Below, in pieces: positions 17,960 to 28,332 of a DNA stretch of 64,000 nucleotides; position 1 is the stretch's first letter; every line of letters begins with the position of its first letter. The notes beneath the pieces are model-generated. The model saw only the letters and a list, made by a program, of their open reading frames with translations. It searched no databases and was not told the origin of the DNA. This DNA comes from Acidimicrobiaceae bacterium (lineage in GTDB: Bacteria; Actinomycetota; Acidimicrobiia; Acidimicrobiales; Poriferisodalaceae). The position numbers and the translations under genes were made by a program. Where the stretch lies: the NCBI GenBank assembly GCA_026713105.1, contig JAPOPC010000039.1, forward strand, positions 19,672 through 83,671. The letters run 5' to 3'.

Positions 17960-19287
17960 CAGGCGAGGAATCCTTCGTAGTTGCGCATCAGCAGCTGGCT
18001 GTCGACCTGCTTCATGGTCTCCAGCGCCACGCCCGAGGCGATCAGGATCGACACGCCGCCGAAGCCGATTGCGGCGCCGGCACCACCGCTGCCGAGCGCA
18101 TCAAGATCGCTCGTCAGCGACAGCAGCACGCTGGGCAGCAGCGCCACGGCTGCGATGAACATTGCGCCGGGCAGCGTGATGCGGTTCAGCACTCTGGCCA
18201 AGTACCGCTCGGTCTGGGGACCCGGCCGGATGCCGGGAATGAAGCCGCCCTGCTTGCGGATGTTGTCGGCTTGGCGCACTGGATCGAACGAGATGGCTGT
18301 GTAGAAGTATGCGAAACCGACAATCAACCCGCCGAAGAACAGGATGTAGGCGATGTTGTCAGGCTGGGTGAGGTAGTCATCGACCGCGGTCTGCAGCCAG
18401 CCCCAGTTCGCGACGTTTGACAGCAGCACCGGCAGGAACAGGATCGAGCTGGCGAAGATGACCGGGATCACGCCCGACTGGTTGACCTTCAGCGGGATGT
18501 AGGTGTTCTGCCCGCCGTAGAGCCGGCGCCCTACCTGCCGGCGGGAGAACTGCACCGGGATGCGTCGCTGGCCCTGCTCGATGAAGATGATCGCCACCAT
18601 CATTCCGGTCGCCACGATGATCGCGGCCGCGAGGTACACCGTGCCCTGCACCGCCAGCAGGCGGGCTCCGTCGAAGGGGATCGTGGACACGACCGAGGCA
18701 AAGATCAGCAGCGACATGCCGTTGCCGACGCCGCGCTGGCTGATCAGCTCGCCCATCCACATGAGCAGCGCCGTGCCTGCGGTCAGCGACAGGATCACCA
18801 GCGCCACCCGGTTGAAGGTGAAGTCGGGGATGACGATGACACCAGCGGTGTTGCCCAGTGCAGTGCCCTGACCCCGGCCGAAGATGAACGTGATGCCCGT
18901 GGCCTGCACGAACGCAATGCCCAGCGTGAGGTAGCGGGTGTACTGGGTCAGCTTCCGCTGCCCCGTCGCACCCTCCTGCTGGAGCTGCTCGAATCGCGGG
19001 ATCGCCACGGTGAGGATCTGGATGATGATCGAGGCCGTGATGTACGGCATGATCCCCAGCGCGAAGATCGCGAACCGGGTGAGCGCTCCACCGGAGAACA
19101 GGTTCAGCAGCGCTAGCACGCCGCCGCTCGAGCTGGCCTGCTCGCGCAGCGACACCACGGCGTCGAAATCGATGCCCGGCACCGGCACCTGGGAGCCCAG
19201 CCGGTACGCCGCAATGATGAACAGCGTGAACAAGATCTTCCGGCGCAGGTCTGCGATCAGGAAGATGTTGCGCATGTGGCCAAGCAC
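17959..19287 (-). CDS. secY: Preprotein translocase subunit SecY
   Basis: 442 residues from GTG 19287 (AGGGG 6 nt upstream; ATG 19275 is an alternative). Ten membrane segments, with the family stretches DLRRKILFTLFIIAAYRLG, GIMPYITASIIIQIL and GNGMSLLIFASVV. It is the channel of the Sec translocon and works with SecE, encoded at 55135. Position rplO-secY-adk is canonical for the spc operon. Confidence 0.96.
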   Translation of the reverse strand: MLGHMRNIFLIADLRRKILFTLFIIAAYRLGSQVPVPGIDFDAVVSLREQASSSGGVLALLNLFSGGALTRFAIFALGIMPYITASIIIQILTVAIPRFEQLQQEGATGQRKLTQYTRYLTLGIAFVQATGITFIFGRGQGTALGNTAGVIVIPDFTFNRVALVILSLTAGTALLMWMGELISQRGVGNGMSLLIFASVVSTIPFDGARLLAVQGTVYLAAAIIVATGMMVAIIFIEQGQRRIPVQFSRRQVGRRLYGGQNTYIPLKVNQSGVIPVIFASSILFLPVLLSNVANWGWLQTAVDDYLTQPDNIAYILFFGGLIVGFAYFYTAISFDPVRQADNIRKQGGFIPGIRPGPQTERYLARVLNRITLPGAMFIAAVALLPSVLLSLTSDLDALGSGGAGAAIGFGGVSILIASGVALETMKQVDSQLLMRNYEGFLA

Positions 19288-19296
19288 GACGAGCCC

Positions 19297-19788
19297 CTAG
19301 CGATTGGTGTGCTGGTTGCCCTGGGCGGGTGGCCGCGGGCCGCCGAAGGTGGGCGACAGGATCTCGATGCTGCCACCGGCGCTCTCGATGGCGGATCGCG
19401 CCGAACCCGACACCGCGTGGGCTTTCACCGTGACCGGCCGGTTGATCTCGCCGCGCCCGAGGATCTTGACCATGGAGCCCTTGGAGACCAAGCCGCGAGC
19501 CCGCAGCTCGTCGGGTGTGATCTCGTCGAGGCCGCAAGCTTCGAGGGCGTCGAGATTGATCGGCTGGTACTCGACACGGAACGGGTTCTTGAAGCCCTTG
19601 CGCTTGGGAACGCGCACTTGCAGCGGCAGCTGACCGCCCTCGTACCAAACGGGAACGGTGCCACGAGCGCGCGTTCCCTTGGTGCCGCGGCCTGCAGTCT
19701 TGCCGCCCTTGCCGCTGGTGCCGCGCGCTACGCGCTTGCGCTTGCGCTTCGAACCTGGCGGCGGGGCCAGGTCATGCAGTCTCAGCAT
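19297..19788 (-). CDS. rplO: 50S ribosomal protein L15
   Basis: 163 residues from ATG 19788, chosen for AGGAGG 7 nt upstream and the L15 start [22 protein letters not shown]. The core has GGQLPLQVRVPKRKGFKN. It overlaps the rpmD 3' end by 17 nt. Confidence 0.95.
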   Translation of the reverse strand: MLRLHDLAPPPGSKRKRKRVARGTSGKGGKTAGRGTKGTRARGTVPVWYEGGQLPLQVRVPKRKGFKNPFRVEYQPINLDALEACGLDEITPDELRARGLVSKGSMVKILGRGEINRPVTVKAHAVSGSARSAIESAGGSIEILSPTFGGPRPPAQGNQHTNR

Positions 19789-19999
19789 CGCCGACCTCCT
19801 GGGGAGTGACATGTTCGACCGTGATCAGATGACTCACCTTGCGCAGCATGCCGCGGATCTCAGGTCGATCCGGCAGCGTATGACTGCGGCCGATCTTGCC
19901 GAGCCCCAGCGCGCGCAGTGCGCCGCGTGCCTTGGGCTTGGCCCCGATGGCTGACCGCACCTGGGTCACCACGATCTGGGGGGTGCTGGAGGCATTCAT
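19772..19999 (-). CDS. rpmD: 50S ribosomal protein L30
   Basis: 75 residues from ATG 19999, which overlaps the rpsE stop as [32 protein letters not shown] is cut short here: the L30 core runs to the KVSHLITVE segment. The protein is about 15 residues longer than typical L30 at its C-terminus because the frame continues into rplO. Confidence 0.93.
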   Translation of the reverse strand: MNASSTPQIVVTQVRSAIGAKPKARGALRALGLGKIGRSHTLPDRPEIRGMLRKVSHLITVEHVTPQEVGDAETA

Positions 20000-20688
20000 G
20001 ACGCAGCCCCCGCTCGGGTCTCGCTCAGCTTGCGAGTGCGCTCTGTTTCCCGGTACGCCTCCAGCAGGCCCGCGGGGATGCACTCCTCAGCCGACAACCC
20101 GCGCAGCTTGGCCACTTCGTCGGGACGCTTCAGGGCCGCGAGACCCGCGATGGTGGCGCGAGCGACGTTGATGTGATTGGACGAGCCGAGCGACTTGGCC
20201 AGCACATCGCTGATGCCGGCCTCCTCGAGGATCGCCCTGGCCGCGCCGCCGGCGATGACCCCGGTGCCGGGCGCCGCCGGTTGCAGCAGCACCTTGCCGG
20301 CGCCCATGACTCCCAGCACGGGATGGATGATGGTGGAGCCGGCCAGCGGCACGTCGAAGAGGCTCTTGCGGGCTTCCTCGGTGCCCTTCTGAATTGCCAG
20401 AGGCACTTCCTTGGCCTTGCCGTAGCCCAGGCCGACCCGCCCGGCGCCGTCGCCGATCACCACGAGCGCGGAGAACGAGAATCGGCGCCCGCCCTTGACC
20501 ACCTTGGCCACGCGGTTGATGTCAATCACCCGCGACTCGCGCAGGCCGTCGTCGCCGCTGTTACGGGGGTTGTCAAACTGGCGATCACGCGGGCGACGGC
20601 CGCCGCCGCGCTCGTTGCCGCCGCGCCCTCTCTCGTTGCTGCCGCGCTCCCGCTCGGGACGGGGATCTGAGGTTGGTGTATCTGTCAC
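19996..20688 (-). CDS. rpsE: 30S ribosomal protein S5
   Basis: 230 residues from GTG 20688 (AGGGAGGA just upstream). The first 50 residues are a Arg/Gly/Glu-rich low-complexity tail (repeats of ERG and NERG). The S5 domain follows: [36 protein letters not shown] and the S5 C-terminal [16 protein letters not shown]. The N-terminal extension is common in Actinomycetota but long here. Confidence 0.95.
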   Translation of the reverse strand: MTDTPTSDPRPERERGSNERGRGGNERGGGRRPRDRQFDNPRNSGDDGLRESRVIDINRVAKVVKGGRRFSFSALVVIGDGAGRVGLGYGKAKEVPLAIQKGTEEARKSLFDVPLAGSTIIHPVLGVMGAGKVLLQPAAPGTGVIAGGAARAILEEAGISDVLAKSLGSSNHINVARATIAGLAALKRPDEVAKLRGLSAEECIPAGLLEAYRETERTRKLSETRAGAAS

Positions 20689-20698
20689 GAGTCCTCCC

Positions 20699-21052
20699 TC
20701 AGAACTCCAGGCCGCCCTCGCGGGCAGCATCTGCAAGGGCCGCGACGCGGCCGTGGTATCGGTTGCCACCGCGGTCGAAGGTGACCGTGGTCGTGCCCGC
20801 CGCACGGGCGCGCTCGGCAATGAGCCGACCGATCTCGCCGGCGGCCGCGATGTTGCCGCCGCCCGTCACCGCAGGCTCGCGCGATGACGCAGCAGCAAGC
20901 GTGCGGCCTGTTTCGTCGTCGATGAGCTGTGCGCTGATGTGACGGTTCGACCGGAAGACAGCGAGGCGCGGGCGCTCTGCGGTGCCCGTCACCTTCTTGC
21001 GGACGCGGCGACGGCGGCGGTCGCGCCGGGTTGCCTTCGTGGAAGCACTCAC
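20699..21052 (-). CDS. rplR: 50S ribosomal protein L18
   Basis: 117 residues from GTG 21052, which overlaps the rplF stop as GTGA. Motifs are [19 protein letters not shown] and [28 protein letters not shown]18 binds 5S rRNA in the central protuberance. Confidence 0.95.
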   Translation of the reverse strand: MSASTKATRRDRRRRRVRKKVTGTAERPRLAVFRSNRHISAQLIDDETGRTLAAASSREPAVTGGGNIAAAGEIGRLIAERARAAGTTTVTFDRGGNRYHGRVAALADAAREGGLEF

Positions 21053-21618
21053 TTTGCGGCCTTCCCTGCTTTGCGCAGCACGCGCTCGTCGAGGTAGCGA
21101 ATGCCCTTGCCCTTGTAGGGCTCGGGCTTGCGCAGCGCACGGATGTTGGCCGCGACCTGCCCGACGAGCTGCTTGTCGATGCCCTTCACGATGATCGAGG
21201 TCTGGTTCGGCACTTCGAAGCTGATGCCATCGGGTGCCGAGACAGGCACGGTATGGCTGAACCCCAACGACAGCTCCAGCGCCGACGGCCCTCTCGCCGC
21301 CGCGCGGTATCCCACGCCGACGATCTGCAGTTCCTTGGAGAAGCCCTGCGACACGCCCTGGACCATGTTGGAGACCAGTGCCCGGCTCAGCCCGTGCAGC
21401 GAACGCTGCGAGCGACTGTCGTCGGCTCGCTCCACGACGGCCTCCCCGTCGCCGAGGCGGACCCGAATGCCCGCAGCCAGCGCCCGCGTGAGCTCGCCAC
21501 CGGGACCGCTGACGGTCACCACGTCGCCGGACACAGAGCCGGCGACGTCCGCGGCCGGTTCCGCTGTGATCCTCACCCCGTCGGGAATCGAGATGGGCGT
21601 CTTGCCCACGCGTGACAT
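21049..21618 (-). CDS. rplF: 50S ribosomal protein L6
   Basis: 189 residues, [15 protein letters not shown] at the start; the L6 signature near the C-terminus reads [16 protein letters not shown]. Slightly longer than the usual 180 residues. It lies 9 nt after rpsH. Confidence 0.96.
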   Translation of the reverse strand: MSRVGKTPISIPDGVRITAEPAADVAGSVSGDVVTVSGPGGELTRALAAGIRVRLGDGEAVVERADDSRSQRSLHGLSRALVSNMVQGVSQGFSKELQIVGVGYRAAARGPSALELSLGFSHTVPVSAPDGISFEVPNQTSIIVKGIDKQLVGQVAANIRALRKPEPYKGKGIRYLDERVLRKAGKAAK

Positions 21619-21627
21619 CGTCGCCTC

Positions 21628-22029
21628 CTACCAGACGTAACAGAGGATCTCGCCGCCCATGCGGTTGCGGCGGGCCTCGCGATCGGTCATCAATCCCCGG
21701 CTCGTCGACAGCACGGCAATGCCGAGGCCGCCGAGTACGCGGGGAACTTTGTCGGACTTGGTGTACACCCGCAGACCTGGCTTGGAGATGCGCTGCATCC
21801 CCGAGATGGTGCGATCCCGGTCTCCGGTGTACTTCAGATCGATGGTGAGCGTCCGGTCGGGACCGGTGGCATCGTTCACCCGGTAGTCGCTCACATAGCC
21901 CTCACGCTTGAGGATCGCCGCAAGGCGCTCCTTTTGCTTCGAGGACGGCATGGCCACCTCGTCCTTGAACACCATGTTTGCGTTGCGGATGCGAGTGAGC
22001 ATGTCCGCTATGGGGTCGGTCATCGACAT
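21628..22029 (-). CDS. rpsH: 30S ribosomal protein S8
   Basis: 133 residues. [16 protein letters not shown] at the start, and the C-terminal [16 protein letters not shown] with CYVW end. GGAGGTG lies 5 nt before ATG 22029. S8 is the translational repressor of the spc operon in E. coli; I cannot see that control here. Confidence 0.96.
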   Translation of the reverse strand: MSMTDPIADMLTRIRNANMVFKDEVAMPSSKQKERLAAILKREGYVSDYRVNDATGPDRTLTIDLKYTGDRDRTISGMQRISKPGLRVYTKSDKVPRVLGGLGIAVLSTSRGLMTDREARRNRMGGEILCYVW

Positions 22030-22042
22030 GGGGGCACCTCCC

Positions 22043-22228
22043 TCACCAACTGGCCTTGGTCACGCCGGGCACCTCGCCGGCATGGACCATCTTGCGGAGG
22101 CACACTCGACACAGCCCGAACTTGCGGTACACCGACCGCGGTCGACCGCACACGCGGCAGCGGGTGTAGGCGCGCACCTTGAACTTGGGAGTGCGCTGCT
22201 GTTTGTTGACGAGTGCCTTCTTGGCCAT
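22043..22228 (-). CDS. rpsN: 30S ribosomal protein S14, zinc-binding type
   Basis: 61 residues with both zinc CxxC pairs (CRVCGRP and CRVCLRK) and the terminal GVTKASW. This is the short type Z S14, as expected between rplE and rpsH. Confidence 0.96.
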   Translation of the reverse strand: MAKKALVNKQQRTPKFKVRAYTRCRVCGRPRSVYRKFGLCRVCLRKMVHAGEVPGVTKASW

Positions 22229-22257
22229 CAGTACTCACCTTGTGAAGTAGTCGGGCG

Positions 22258-22857
22258 CTATGCCGTTGGGGTTTGGCGGAATGGGAAGCCGAGCGCAACC
22301 AGCAGGGCACGTCCGCCCTCGTCGTCGGCGGCTGACGTCACGAGCGTGACGTCCATGCCGCGTACCTGGTTGACGCTGTCGTAATCGATCTCTGGGAAGA
22401 CGAGCTGTTCGGTGATGCCGAACGTGTAGTTGCCGTGCCCGTCGAAGCTGCGTGGCGACAGGCCGCGGAAGTCGCGGATACGGGGAATGGCCAACGACAC
22501 GAGACGGTCGTAAAACTCCCACATCCGGTCGCGGCGCATCGTGACTCGGGCTCCGATCGCGTTGCCCTCGCGCAGCTTGAACCCCGCGATGGACTGCTTC
22601 GCTCGCGTCACTGCCGGGCGCTGACCGCAGATGCGGCTGAGATCCTCGATGGCGCCCTCGAGCAGAGCTCGATTCGTCAGCGCCGCGCCCACGCCCATGT
22701 TCACGCTGATCTTCGTCAGCGCAGGTACCTGCATGACGTTGGCAAGTCCGAGTTCGTCCTTCAGCTGAGCCCTGATGGTGTCGCGGTACAGCACCTTCAT
22801 ACGCGGCTCGGGCCGCGCTTGGCTGGTGTCCACCGGTTGGGTCTCGGTGACGCTCAT
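22258..22857 (-). CDS. rplE: 50S ribosomal protein L5
   Basis: 199 residues from ATG 22857 with GGAGGAG upstream; the in-frame extension further upstream is within rplX. Motifs are [32 protein letters not shown] and the C-terminal [20 protein letters not shown]5 binds 5S rRNA. Confidence 0.95.
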   Translation of the reverse strand: MSVTETQPVDTSQARPEPRMKVLYRDTIRAQLKDELGLANVMQVPALTKISVNMGVGAALTNRALLEGAIEDLSRICGQRPAVTRAKQSIAGFKLREGNAIGARVTMRRDRMWEFYDRLVSLAIPRIRDFRGLSPRSFDGHGNYTFGITEQLVFPEIDYDSVNQVRGMDVTLVTSAADDEGGRALLVALGFPFRQTPTA

Positions 22858-23192
22858 GGCAGCTCCTCCCCGGAAACCCGGTGGTAGCGCACCTTGCGAC
22901 CGCCTTCGAATCGAAAGCCGACCCGGCCCGGCTGGCCGGTACGCGGGCACACCACCGCCACGTTCGACACGTCGACCGGCAGGAGGTAATCGATGATCTG
23001 GCCCTCCTGGTTCTGCTGGGAGGGTCGCTGGTGCTTGTGCCCCACGTTGACGCCTTCGACGGTGAGTCGGCGTCGGGACAGATCCACCGACACCACCTCG
23101 CCTTCTTTGCCCTTGTCGGGGCCGGACACGACGCGCACGGTGTCGCCCTTGCGGACTCGCAGCCGTGGGAGTTGATTCTTCTGGCGTGCCAT
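22854..23192 (-). CDS. rplX: 50S ribosomal protein L24
   Basis: 112 residues from ATG 23192 ([17 protein letters not shown]). The KOW motif is [19 protein letters not shown]. It overlaps the rplE start by 4 nt. An in-frame ORF continues upstream through rplN antiframe and is ignored. Confidence 0.95.
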   Translation of the reverse strand: MARQKNQLPRLRVRKGDTVRVVSGPDKGKEGEVVSVDLSRRRLTVEGVNVGHKHQRPSQQNQEGQIIDYLLPVDVSNVAVVCPRTGQPGRVGFRFEGGRKVRYHRVSGEELP

Positions 23193-23205
23193 CACGTCAC
23201 CCCCG

Positions 23206-23574
23206 TCACAGAACTTCCGGTGCGAGCGACACGATGCGCATGAAGCGCTTGTCGCGGAGCTCGCGGCCGACGGGACCGAAAATGCGGGTGCCGCGCGGCT
23301 GGCGATTGTCGTCGACGAGCACCGCAGCGTTCTCGTCGAATCGGATGTAGCTGCCGTCAGGGCGCCGGCGCTCCTTGCGTGTGCGCACCACGACGCAGCG
23401 CACCACGTCGCCCTTGCGTACGGCTGCGCCGGGGATGGCGTCCTTGACGGTGGCGATGAACACGTCGCCGATCGAGGCGTAGCGCCGACCCGTGCCACCG
23501 AGCACGCGGATGCACAGCACCTCGCGTGCACCGGAATTGTCGGCGACCTTGAGCCTGGATTCCTGCTGGATCAT
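23206..23574 (-). CDS. rplN: 50S ribosomal protein L14
   Basis: 122 residues from ATG 23574: [20 protein letters not shown], then [14 protein letters not shown] and the C-terminal [23 protein letters not shown] pattern. Length is exactly that of L14. Confidence 0.96.
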   Translation of the reverse strand: MIQQESRLKVADNSGAREVLCIRVLGGTGRRYASIGDVFIATVKDAIPGAAVRKGDVVRCVVVRTRKERRRPDGSYIRFDENAAVLVDDNRQPRGTRIFGPVGRELRDKRFMRIVSLAPEVL

Positions 23575-23578
23575 GGTG

Positions 23579-23857
23579 TCACCGCGCCCGTTCGATGATC
23601 TCCACCAAGCGCCAGCGCTTGGTCTTCGAGATCGGTCGGGTCTCCATGACGCGCACCCGGTCGCCCGGGCGGGTGTCTCCCGCGGGGTCATGGACATACA
23701 GCTTCTTGGTGCGCTGAACGGTCTTGAAGTAGCGGGGGTGGCGCACGCGCTCGGTCACCGAGACGACCGCTGTGCGGTCCATCTTGGTGGAGGTAACGAT
23801 CCCCTCACGTACCTTGCGCCGGTTGCGCTCGACGGCCTCGGCAGTCTCTGTGCTCAT
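23579..23857 (-). CDS. rpsQ: 30S ribosomal protein S17
   Basis: 92 residues. [18 protein letters not shown] and [22 protein letters not shown] are the S17 signature. The start overlaps the rpmC stop by 4 nt. Confidence 0.96.
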   Translation of the reverse strand: MSTETAEAVERNRRKVREGIVTSTKMDRTAVVSVTERVRHPRYFKTVQRTKKLYVHDPAGDTRPGDRVRVMETRPISKTKRWRLVEIIERAR

Positions 23858-24186
23858 GACTGATCTCCTGTCGAAGCTGCGCTGTCCGCGGCCGAGCCTT
23901 GCGAGGCGCCAGCCGGCACAGCGGCCGAGCCCTGCGAGGCGCCAGCCGGTACAGCGGCCGAGCCCTGCGAGGCGTCGGCTTGCAGGTCGGCGGCGGCAAT
24001 CTCGCGCTCGCGCAGCACGGTATGAATGCGGGCGATATCCCGCTTGGTCGCAGCCACCTGCGCGGAGTTGTCGAGCTGCCCGGTGGCGAACGCAAAGCGC
24101 AGATTGAACAGTTCTTTGCGGGCACTGTCGAGCTCGTCGAACAACTGATCGTCCGACAGGGTTCGAAGCGTCACGGCCTTCGCCAT
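23854..24186 (-). CDS. rpmC: 50S ribosomal protein L29 with repetitive C-terminal tail
   Basis: 110 residues from ATG 24186, which shares a base with the rplP stop (TGATG). The first 70 or so are normal L29 (LRTLSDDQLFDELDSARKEL, NLRFAFATGQLDN, KRDIARIHTVLRERE). The remainder is a tail of 11-residue repeats of the type ASQGSAAVPAG, about 2.6 copies. Normal L29 ends near the globular part, so the tail is an addition. Confidence 0.94.
   Translation of the reverse strand: MAKAVTLRTLSDDQLFDELDSARKELFNLRFAFATGQLDNSAQVAATKRDIARIHTVLREREIAAADLQADASQGSAAVPAGASQGSAAVPAGASQGSAADSAASTGDQS
23888..23980. repeat. 33-nt in-frame tandem repeats in rpmC
   Basis: Copies at 23888-23920 and 23921-23953 are almost identical, and a partial third runs from 23954. 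The period is a multiple of three, so the repeats lengthen the L29 tail without breaking the frame. Confidence 0.9.
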
Positions 24187-24602
24187 CAGATGGCCTCCTC
24201 TCGGGAGATCACCCGCGCCCGGATGGGCAGCTTCTGGATGGCGCGCTCCATAGCGCCACGAGCCAGCTCGGCGTTGACGCCGCCTAGTTCGAACATCACC
24301 CGGCCGGGCTTCACCACGGCCACCCACTTCTCCGGATTGCCCTTGCCTGATCCCATGCGGGTCTCCGCGGGCTTGGCAGTGACGGGCTTGTCGGGGAAGA
24401 TGTTGATCCAGACCTTCCCGCCGCGCTTGACATGGCGGGTCATGGCGATGCGGGCAGCCTCAATCTGGCGGGCGGTGATCCACCCCGGCTCCAGCGCCTG
24501 GATGCCGTAGTCGCCGAAGTGCACGACGGTGCCACCCTTGGTGCGGCCTTTCATGCGGCCGCGATGCGCCTTGCGGTACTTCACCTTGCGGGGCATCAGC
24601 AT
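24186..24602 (-). CDS. rplP: 50S ribosomal protein L16
   Basis: 138 residues from ATG 24602 (TGATG overlap with rpsC stop). [39 protein letters not shown] and [20 protein letters not shown] identify L16, which lies near the A-site tRNA elbow. Confidence 0.96.
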   Translation of the reverse strand: MLMPRKVKYRKAHRGRMKGRTKGGTVVHFGDYGIQALEPGWITARQIEAARIAMTRHVKRGGKVWINIFPDKPVTAKPAETRMGSGKGNPEKWVAVVKPGRVMFELGGVNAELARGAMERAIQKLPIRARVISREEAI

Positions 24603-25489
24603 CAGTCGTCTCCCGGCCTGAAGTTGGGAGTCTGGGACTGGTCGCGGGTTGCCCGCTCGATCTGCTCTTCCTCTTCGAGCAGGCGCTCGAATTCCGGATC
24701 GGCCTCCCGCAGCAGCGGGACGGGCTCTTCGGGCGTTTCCTCGCCATCGCCCTTGCGGCCGGCCGAGGAAACGACGCCTCCGGCGGGTGCGCCGTCGCCA
24801 GACGTCTGGCCCGTGGCCATCGCCGCCTCGCGGTGAATGCGATCGTCGGCAGAGACTTTGTAGGGGAGGATGTCGCCCTTGTAGAGCCACACCTTCACGC
24901 CGATGCGGCCCGCTGTCGTGCGGGCCTCACGGAAGCCATAGTCGATGTCGGCACGCAGCGTGTGCAGCGGCACGCGGCCTTCGCGGTACCACTCGGTGCG
25001 GGCCATCTCCGAACCGCCGAGACGGCCTGAGCACTGCACCCGGATCCCGAGCGCACCTGCCTTCTGGGCGTTCTGGACTGCCCGCTTCATGGCCCGCCGG
25101 AAGGCAACCCGGCCGGCGAGCTGATCGGCCACGCCCTGGGCGATGAGGGCAGCCTCGAGCTCGGGTTGCTTGATCTCCTGGATGTTCAGCTGGACCTTGG
25201 GATTCCCGGAGATCTTCCCGAGCCTCGTGCGCAAACGGTCGGCCTCGCTCCCCCGCCGACCGATCACGATGCCCGGCCGAGCCGTGTGAACGTCGACCCG
25301 CAGACGGTCTCGGGTTCGCTCCACCTCGATGCGGCTGATCGCGGCATGCGGCAGTTCAGTCTGCAGGAAGTCGCGGATCTTCCAATCCTCGATGAGGTAG
25401 TCCTGGTATTCCTTGTCGGCGTACCAACGAGACTTCCAGTCGGTGGTGATTCCCAAGCGGAAACCGTACGGGTTGACCTTCTGACCCAT
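24602..25489 (-). CDS. rpsC: 30S ribosomal protein S3
   Basis: 295 residues: [20 protein letters not shown], the KH domain loop [16 protein letters not shown], and [20 protein letters not shown] of the C-terminal domain. After the S3 core there is an acidic tail of about 75 residues (Gly/Glu-rich), longer than in E. coli but usual in high-GC Gram-positives. Confidence 0.96.
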   Translation of the reverse strand: MGQKVNPYGFRLGITTDWKSRWYADKEYQDYLIEDWKIRDFLQTELPHAAISRIEVERTRDRLRVDVHTARPGIVIGRRGSEADRLRTRLGKISGNPKVQLNIQEIKQPELEAALIAQGVADQLAGRVAFRRAMKRAVQNAQKAGALGIRVQCSGRLGGSEMARTEWYREGRVPLHTLRADIDYGFREARTTAGRIGVKVWLYKGDILPYKVSADDRIHREAAMATGQTSGDGAPAGGVVSSAGRKGDGEETPEEPVPLLREADPEFERLLEEEEQIERATRDQSQTPNFRPGDD

Positions 25490-25491
25490 GA

Positions 25492-26181
25492 TCAGGTCCG
25501 TTCCTCGGGGTCGGCAGCGTCGGGCTCGGCAGCTTCGGGCTCTTCGGCTCCGCTGGCTGCGTCGGCTTCGGCGGCAACTTCGACTTCGGCGGCGGCAACT
25601 GCGGTGACCTCAGTGTCGACCGCCTCCTCGGCAATGGCTTCGTCTGTCTCGTCGACCGCATCGTGCGCCGCTGCTTCGTCGACATCTGTCTCGGCGTCGC
25701 CTTCGGCGTCGCTGTCGGTGTCGGCGCGGCTGGCGGCCACGCGAGCTGCACGGGCAGCAGCGGCGGTTTGCGAACCCGAGGCGGCCATGCGGGCCTCGCG
25801 CATCTCGAGTTCCTCGGGGCTGAGCTGCGCCACGATCACGGTGATGTGACAGGTCTGCTTGAAGATGCGGGTCGCACGACCGCGTGCCCGCGGGCGCCAG
25901 CGCTTGAGCACCGGACCCTCGTCGGCCCAGCATTCAGCTACGTACAGCTCGTCCGCGTCGAGCTGCTCGTTGTTGGTGGCATTGGCCACCGCGCTCTCGA
26001 GCACCTTGGCCACCACCTCGGCGGCGCCGCGCTCGCAAAAGCGAAGGCGGTCCCTGGCGAGGGCCAGGTCCTCGTCACGGACGAGGTTGAGCACCACCCG
26101 GGCCTTCGAGGCAGACAGGCGGGCGTACTTGTGCGTCGCCTTCGCGCCGGCGATGACGTCGAGATCGATGAGCCCGCTCAT
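25492..26181 (-). CDS. rplV: 50S ribosomal protein L22 with long acidic C-terminal extension
   Basis: 229 residues; normal L22 is about 115. Residues 1-120 are L22 ([58 protein letters not shown]). The remaining 100 or so are low-complexity Ala/Glu/Asp/Val with a [16 protein letters not shown] run. The globular part of L22 lines the outer peptide exit tunnel, so the tail should project at the solvent side. Start overlaps the rpsS stop (ATGA). Confidence 0.95.
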   Translation of the reverse strand: MSGLIDLDVIAGAKATHKYARLSASKARVVLNLVRDEDLALARDRLRFCERGAAEVVAKVLESAVANATNNEQLDADELYVAECWADEGPVLKRWRPRARGRATRIFKQTCHITVIVAQLSPEELEMREARMAASGSQTAAAARAARVAASRADTDSDAEGDAETDVDEAAAHDAVDETDEAIAEEAVDTEVTAVAAAEVEVAAEADAASGAEEPEAAEPDAADPEERT

Positions 26182-26459
26182 CGTCGCCGGCCCCCTCGTT
26201 CCTGGCCGGCGTGGAACTTGAACGTTCGCGTCGGCGCGAACTCGCCCAGTTTGTGGCCCACCATCGACTCGGTGACGTAGACGGGCAAGTGCTTGCGCCC
26301 GTCATGGACGGCAATGGTGTGGCCGATCATCTCGGGGATGATCGTGGAGCGCCGGCTCCATGTCTTGACGACCTTGCGCTCGCCGCTCTCATTGAGTGCG
26401 TCCACCTTGGAGAGCAGGTGGTCGTCAACGAAAGGGCCCTTCTTGAGACTGCGCGGCAT
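26178..26459 (-). CDS. rpsS: 30S ribosomal protein S19
   Basis: 93 residues, [19 protein letters not shown] at the start, [20 protein letters not shown] in the centre and [16 protein letters not shown] at the end. Lies 4 nt after rplB. Confidence 0.97.
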   Translation of the reverse strand: MPRSLKKGPFVDDHLLSKVDALNESGERKVVKTWSRRSTIIPEMIGHTIAVHDGRKHLPVYVTESMVGHKLGEFAPTRTFKFHAGQERGGRRR

Positions 26460-26463
26460 CGCT

Positions 26464-27300
26464 CTACCTCCGGGACCCGCGCGTCCGGCGGCGGCGGACG
26501 ATGAGGTCGTTGGACTTGCGGTTCTTCGAGCGCGTGCGGCCTTCGGGCTTGCCCCACGGAGACACCGGGTGGCGGCCGCCTGAGGACTTGCCCTCGCCGC
26601 CGCCCAAGGGGTGGTCGACAGGGTTCATGGCCACGCCGCGGGTCTGGGGGCGAACGCCCTTGTAACGGTTCCGGCCGGCCTTGCCGATCTTGATGAGGTC
26701 GGCCTCGGCATTGCCCACTGAGCCGATGGTTGCGCGGCAGTCGATCGGCACCCGGCGCATCTCGGTCGAGGGCAGGCGCAACGTGGCGTAAGCGCCCTCC
26801 TTGGCCACGAGCTGCACGCTCGAACCAGCCGAGCGAGCCATGCGGCCGCCACCGCCGGGCTTGAGTTCCACGTTGTGCACGGTGGTGCCGACCGGCACGT
26901 ACCGCAGCGGCATCGCATTGCCGACACGTATTTCTGCCTGGGGGCCGTTGGCCAGCTTGTCGCCGACCTCCAGCCCGGCGGGCGCCAAGATGTAGCGCTT
27001 CTCGCCGTCGTGATAGTGGAGCAGCGCGATGCGTGAGTTGCGGTTGGGGTCGTACTCGATGGTGGCGACCGTGGCGGGCACGCCGTCTTTGGCGCGCCGG
27101 AAGTCGACGACCCGGTATCGCTGCTTGTGGCCGCCGCCACGGTGGCGGGAGGTCTTGCGGCCGTCGTTGTTGCGGCCGCCGGTGGAGTGCTGCTTGGCAA
27201 TGAGCGAGCGCTCGGGCTTGCTCGCGGTGATGTCGGCGAAATCCGAGACGGTCTGGAACCGTCGGCCGGGACTCGTCGGTTTGCGTGTTCGTATGCCCAT
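26464..27300 (-). CDS. rplB: 50S ribosomal protein L2
   Basis: 278 residues. [20 protein letters not shown] at the start, [20 protein letters not shown], and the peptidyl-transferase-proximal [20 protein letters not shown] with its conserved His. Length normal. Confidence 0.97.
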   Translation of the reverse strand: MGIRTRKPTSPGRRFQTVSDFADITASKPERSLIAKQHSTGGRNNDGRKTSRHRGGGHKQRYRVVDFRRAKDGVPATVATIEYDPNRNSRIALLHYHDGEKRYILAPAGLEVGDKLANGPQAEIRVGNAMPLRYVPVGTTVHNVELKPGGGGRMARSAGSSVQLVAKEGAYATLRLPSTEMRRVPIDCRATIGSVGNAEADLIKIGKAGRNRYKGVRPQTRGVAMNPVDHPLGGGEGKSSGGRHPVSPWGKPEGRTRSKNRKSNDLIVRRRRTRGSRR

Positions 27301-27327
27301 GACGCCCTGTATCGCTTCTCTGCCTGC

Positions 27328-27618
27328 TCAGGAATTGAAGATTTGGATCGAGTCGCCCTCGACGAGGGTGACGATGGCCCGCTTGGTGTCGGGCCGCTTG
27401 CCCATGGTGTTGTTGCGCCGGTTGCGGCGGACCTTGCCCTTGCGGTTCAGCGTGTTGACCTTGGCGACCTTGACGTCGAAGATCTCTTCGACCGCTTGGC
27501 GGATCTCCGGTTTGCTTGCGGAGGGGTGAACGCGGAATACGTAGACGCCCTCTTCGAGGAAGTCATACGACTTCTCTGAGATGACGGGGGCGATGAGCAC
27601 GTCGCGGGGGTCCTTCAC
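27328..27618 (-). CDS. rplW: 50S ribosomal protein L23
   Basis: 96 residues from GTG 27618 (GTGA overlap with rplD). DPRDVLIAPVISEKSYDF and VKVAKVNTLNRKGKVRRNRR identify L23, the docking site for trigger factor and SRP at the tunnel exit. Confidence 0.96.
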   Translation of the reverse strand: MKDPRDVLIAPVISEKSYDFLEEGVYVFRVHPSASKPEIRQAVEEIFDVKVAKVNTLNRKGKVRRNRRNNTMGKRPDTKRAIVTLVEGDSIQIFNS

Positions 27619-28322
27619 TGGTCGTCGCCCTCGCTCTCGGCGCCATCTGTGGCTGAATCTGTGCTGGTCGGCCCAGTGCTGGTCGGCCCTGTGCTGGTTG
27701 GCCCAGAACTGGTTGGCAAGGTGTCGCGGGTGAACACCAGCCAGTCTGAGCGCAGGATGTCGTAGGCATTCAGTTCGGCCGCGCTGACGGAGCGCACCGA
27801 CGGGAGGTTGCGGAAGCTGCGATCGGCGGTTCGGTGTTCGGGGCTGTCGCCCAAAACGAGCAGAACCTGTCCTTCGAGGGACAGGTTCTCAAGTACAGCG
27901 ACGGCGTCCTTCGTGCGCGGCTGGGCAAAGTTCCACCCGTCGATGACCATGACTCGTTCACTGCGAGCCCGGTCGCTGAGCGCAGACCGAAGTGCCAGCC
28001 GCACGGTCTTGCGGTTCACCTTCTGGCGGTAGTCGCGAGGCTTGGGGCCGTGCGCCACACCGCCGCCGGCCCATTGCGGCGAGCGGATCGAGCCCTGACG
28101 GGCCCGGCCGGTGCCTTTTTGCCGCCACGGCTTGGCGCCGCCGCCGCGTACCTCAGAGCGGGTGAGGGTGCTGTGGGAGCCGCTGCGGCGAGCGGCGAGC
28201 TGAGCAGTGACCGCCTGGTGCAACGCCGCCATGTTCGGCTCGATGCCAAAGATGGCCTCGTCGAGCTCTACCGATCCGGCGGTGCCACCGTTGGGAGTGC
28301 GGACGTCAAGCGTGAGCGTCAT
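27615..28322 (-). CDS. rplD: 50S ribosomal protein L4 with repetitive C-terminal tail
   Basis: 235 residues. [18 protein letters not shown] and [21 protein letters not shown] give the L4 core, including the tunnel loop. The last 30 residues or so are a Thr/Ser/Gly/Pro tail made of GPTST units, encoded by 15-nt repeats, and then an acidic end. L4 also represses the S10 operon in E. coli; no equivalent leader is evident here. Confidence 0.95.
   Translation of the reverse strand: MTLTLDVRTPNGGTAGSVELDEAIFGIEPNMAALHQAVTAQLAARRSGSHSTLTRSEVRGGGAKPWRQKGTGRARQGSIRSPQWAGGGVAHGPKPRDYRQKVNRKTVRLALRSALSDRARSERVMVIDGWNFAQPRTKDAVAVLENLSLEGQVLLVLGDSPEHRTADRSFRNLPSVRSVSAAELNAYDILRSDWLVFTRDTLPTSSGPTSTGPTSTGPTSTDSATDGAESEGDDQ
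27661..27720. repeat. 15-nt in-frame tandem repeats in rplD
   Basis: Four units at 27661-27675, 27676-27690, 27691-27705 and 27706-27720. The first three are nearly identical and the fourth is diverged. They encode the GPTST-type tail of L4. Confidence 0.9.
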
Positions 28323-28332
28323 CAGAACCCCC

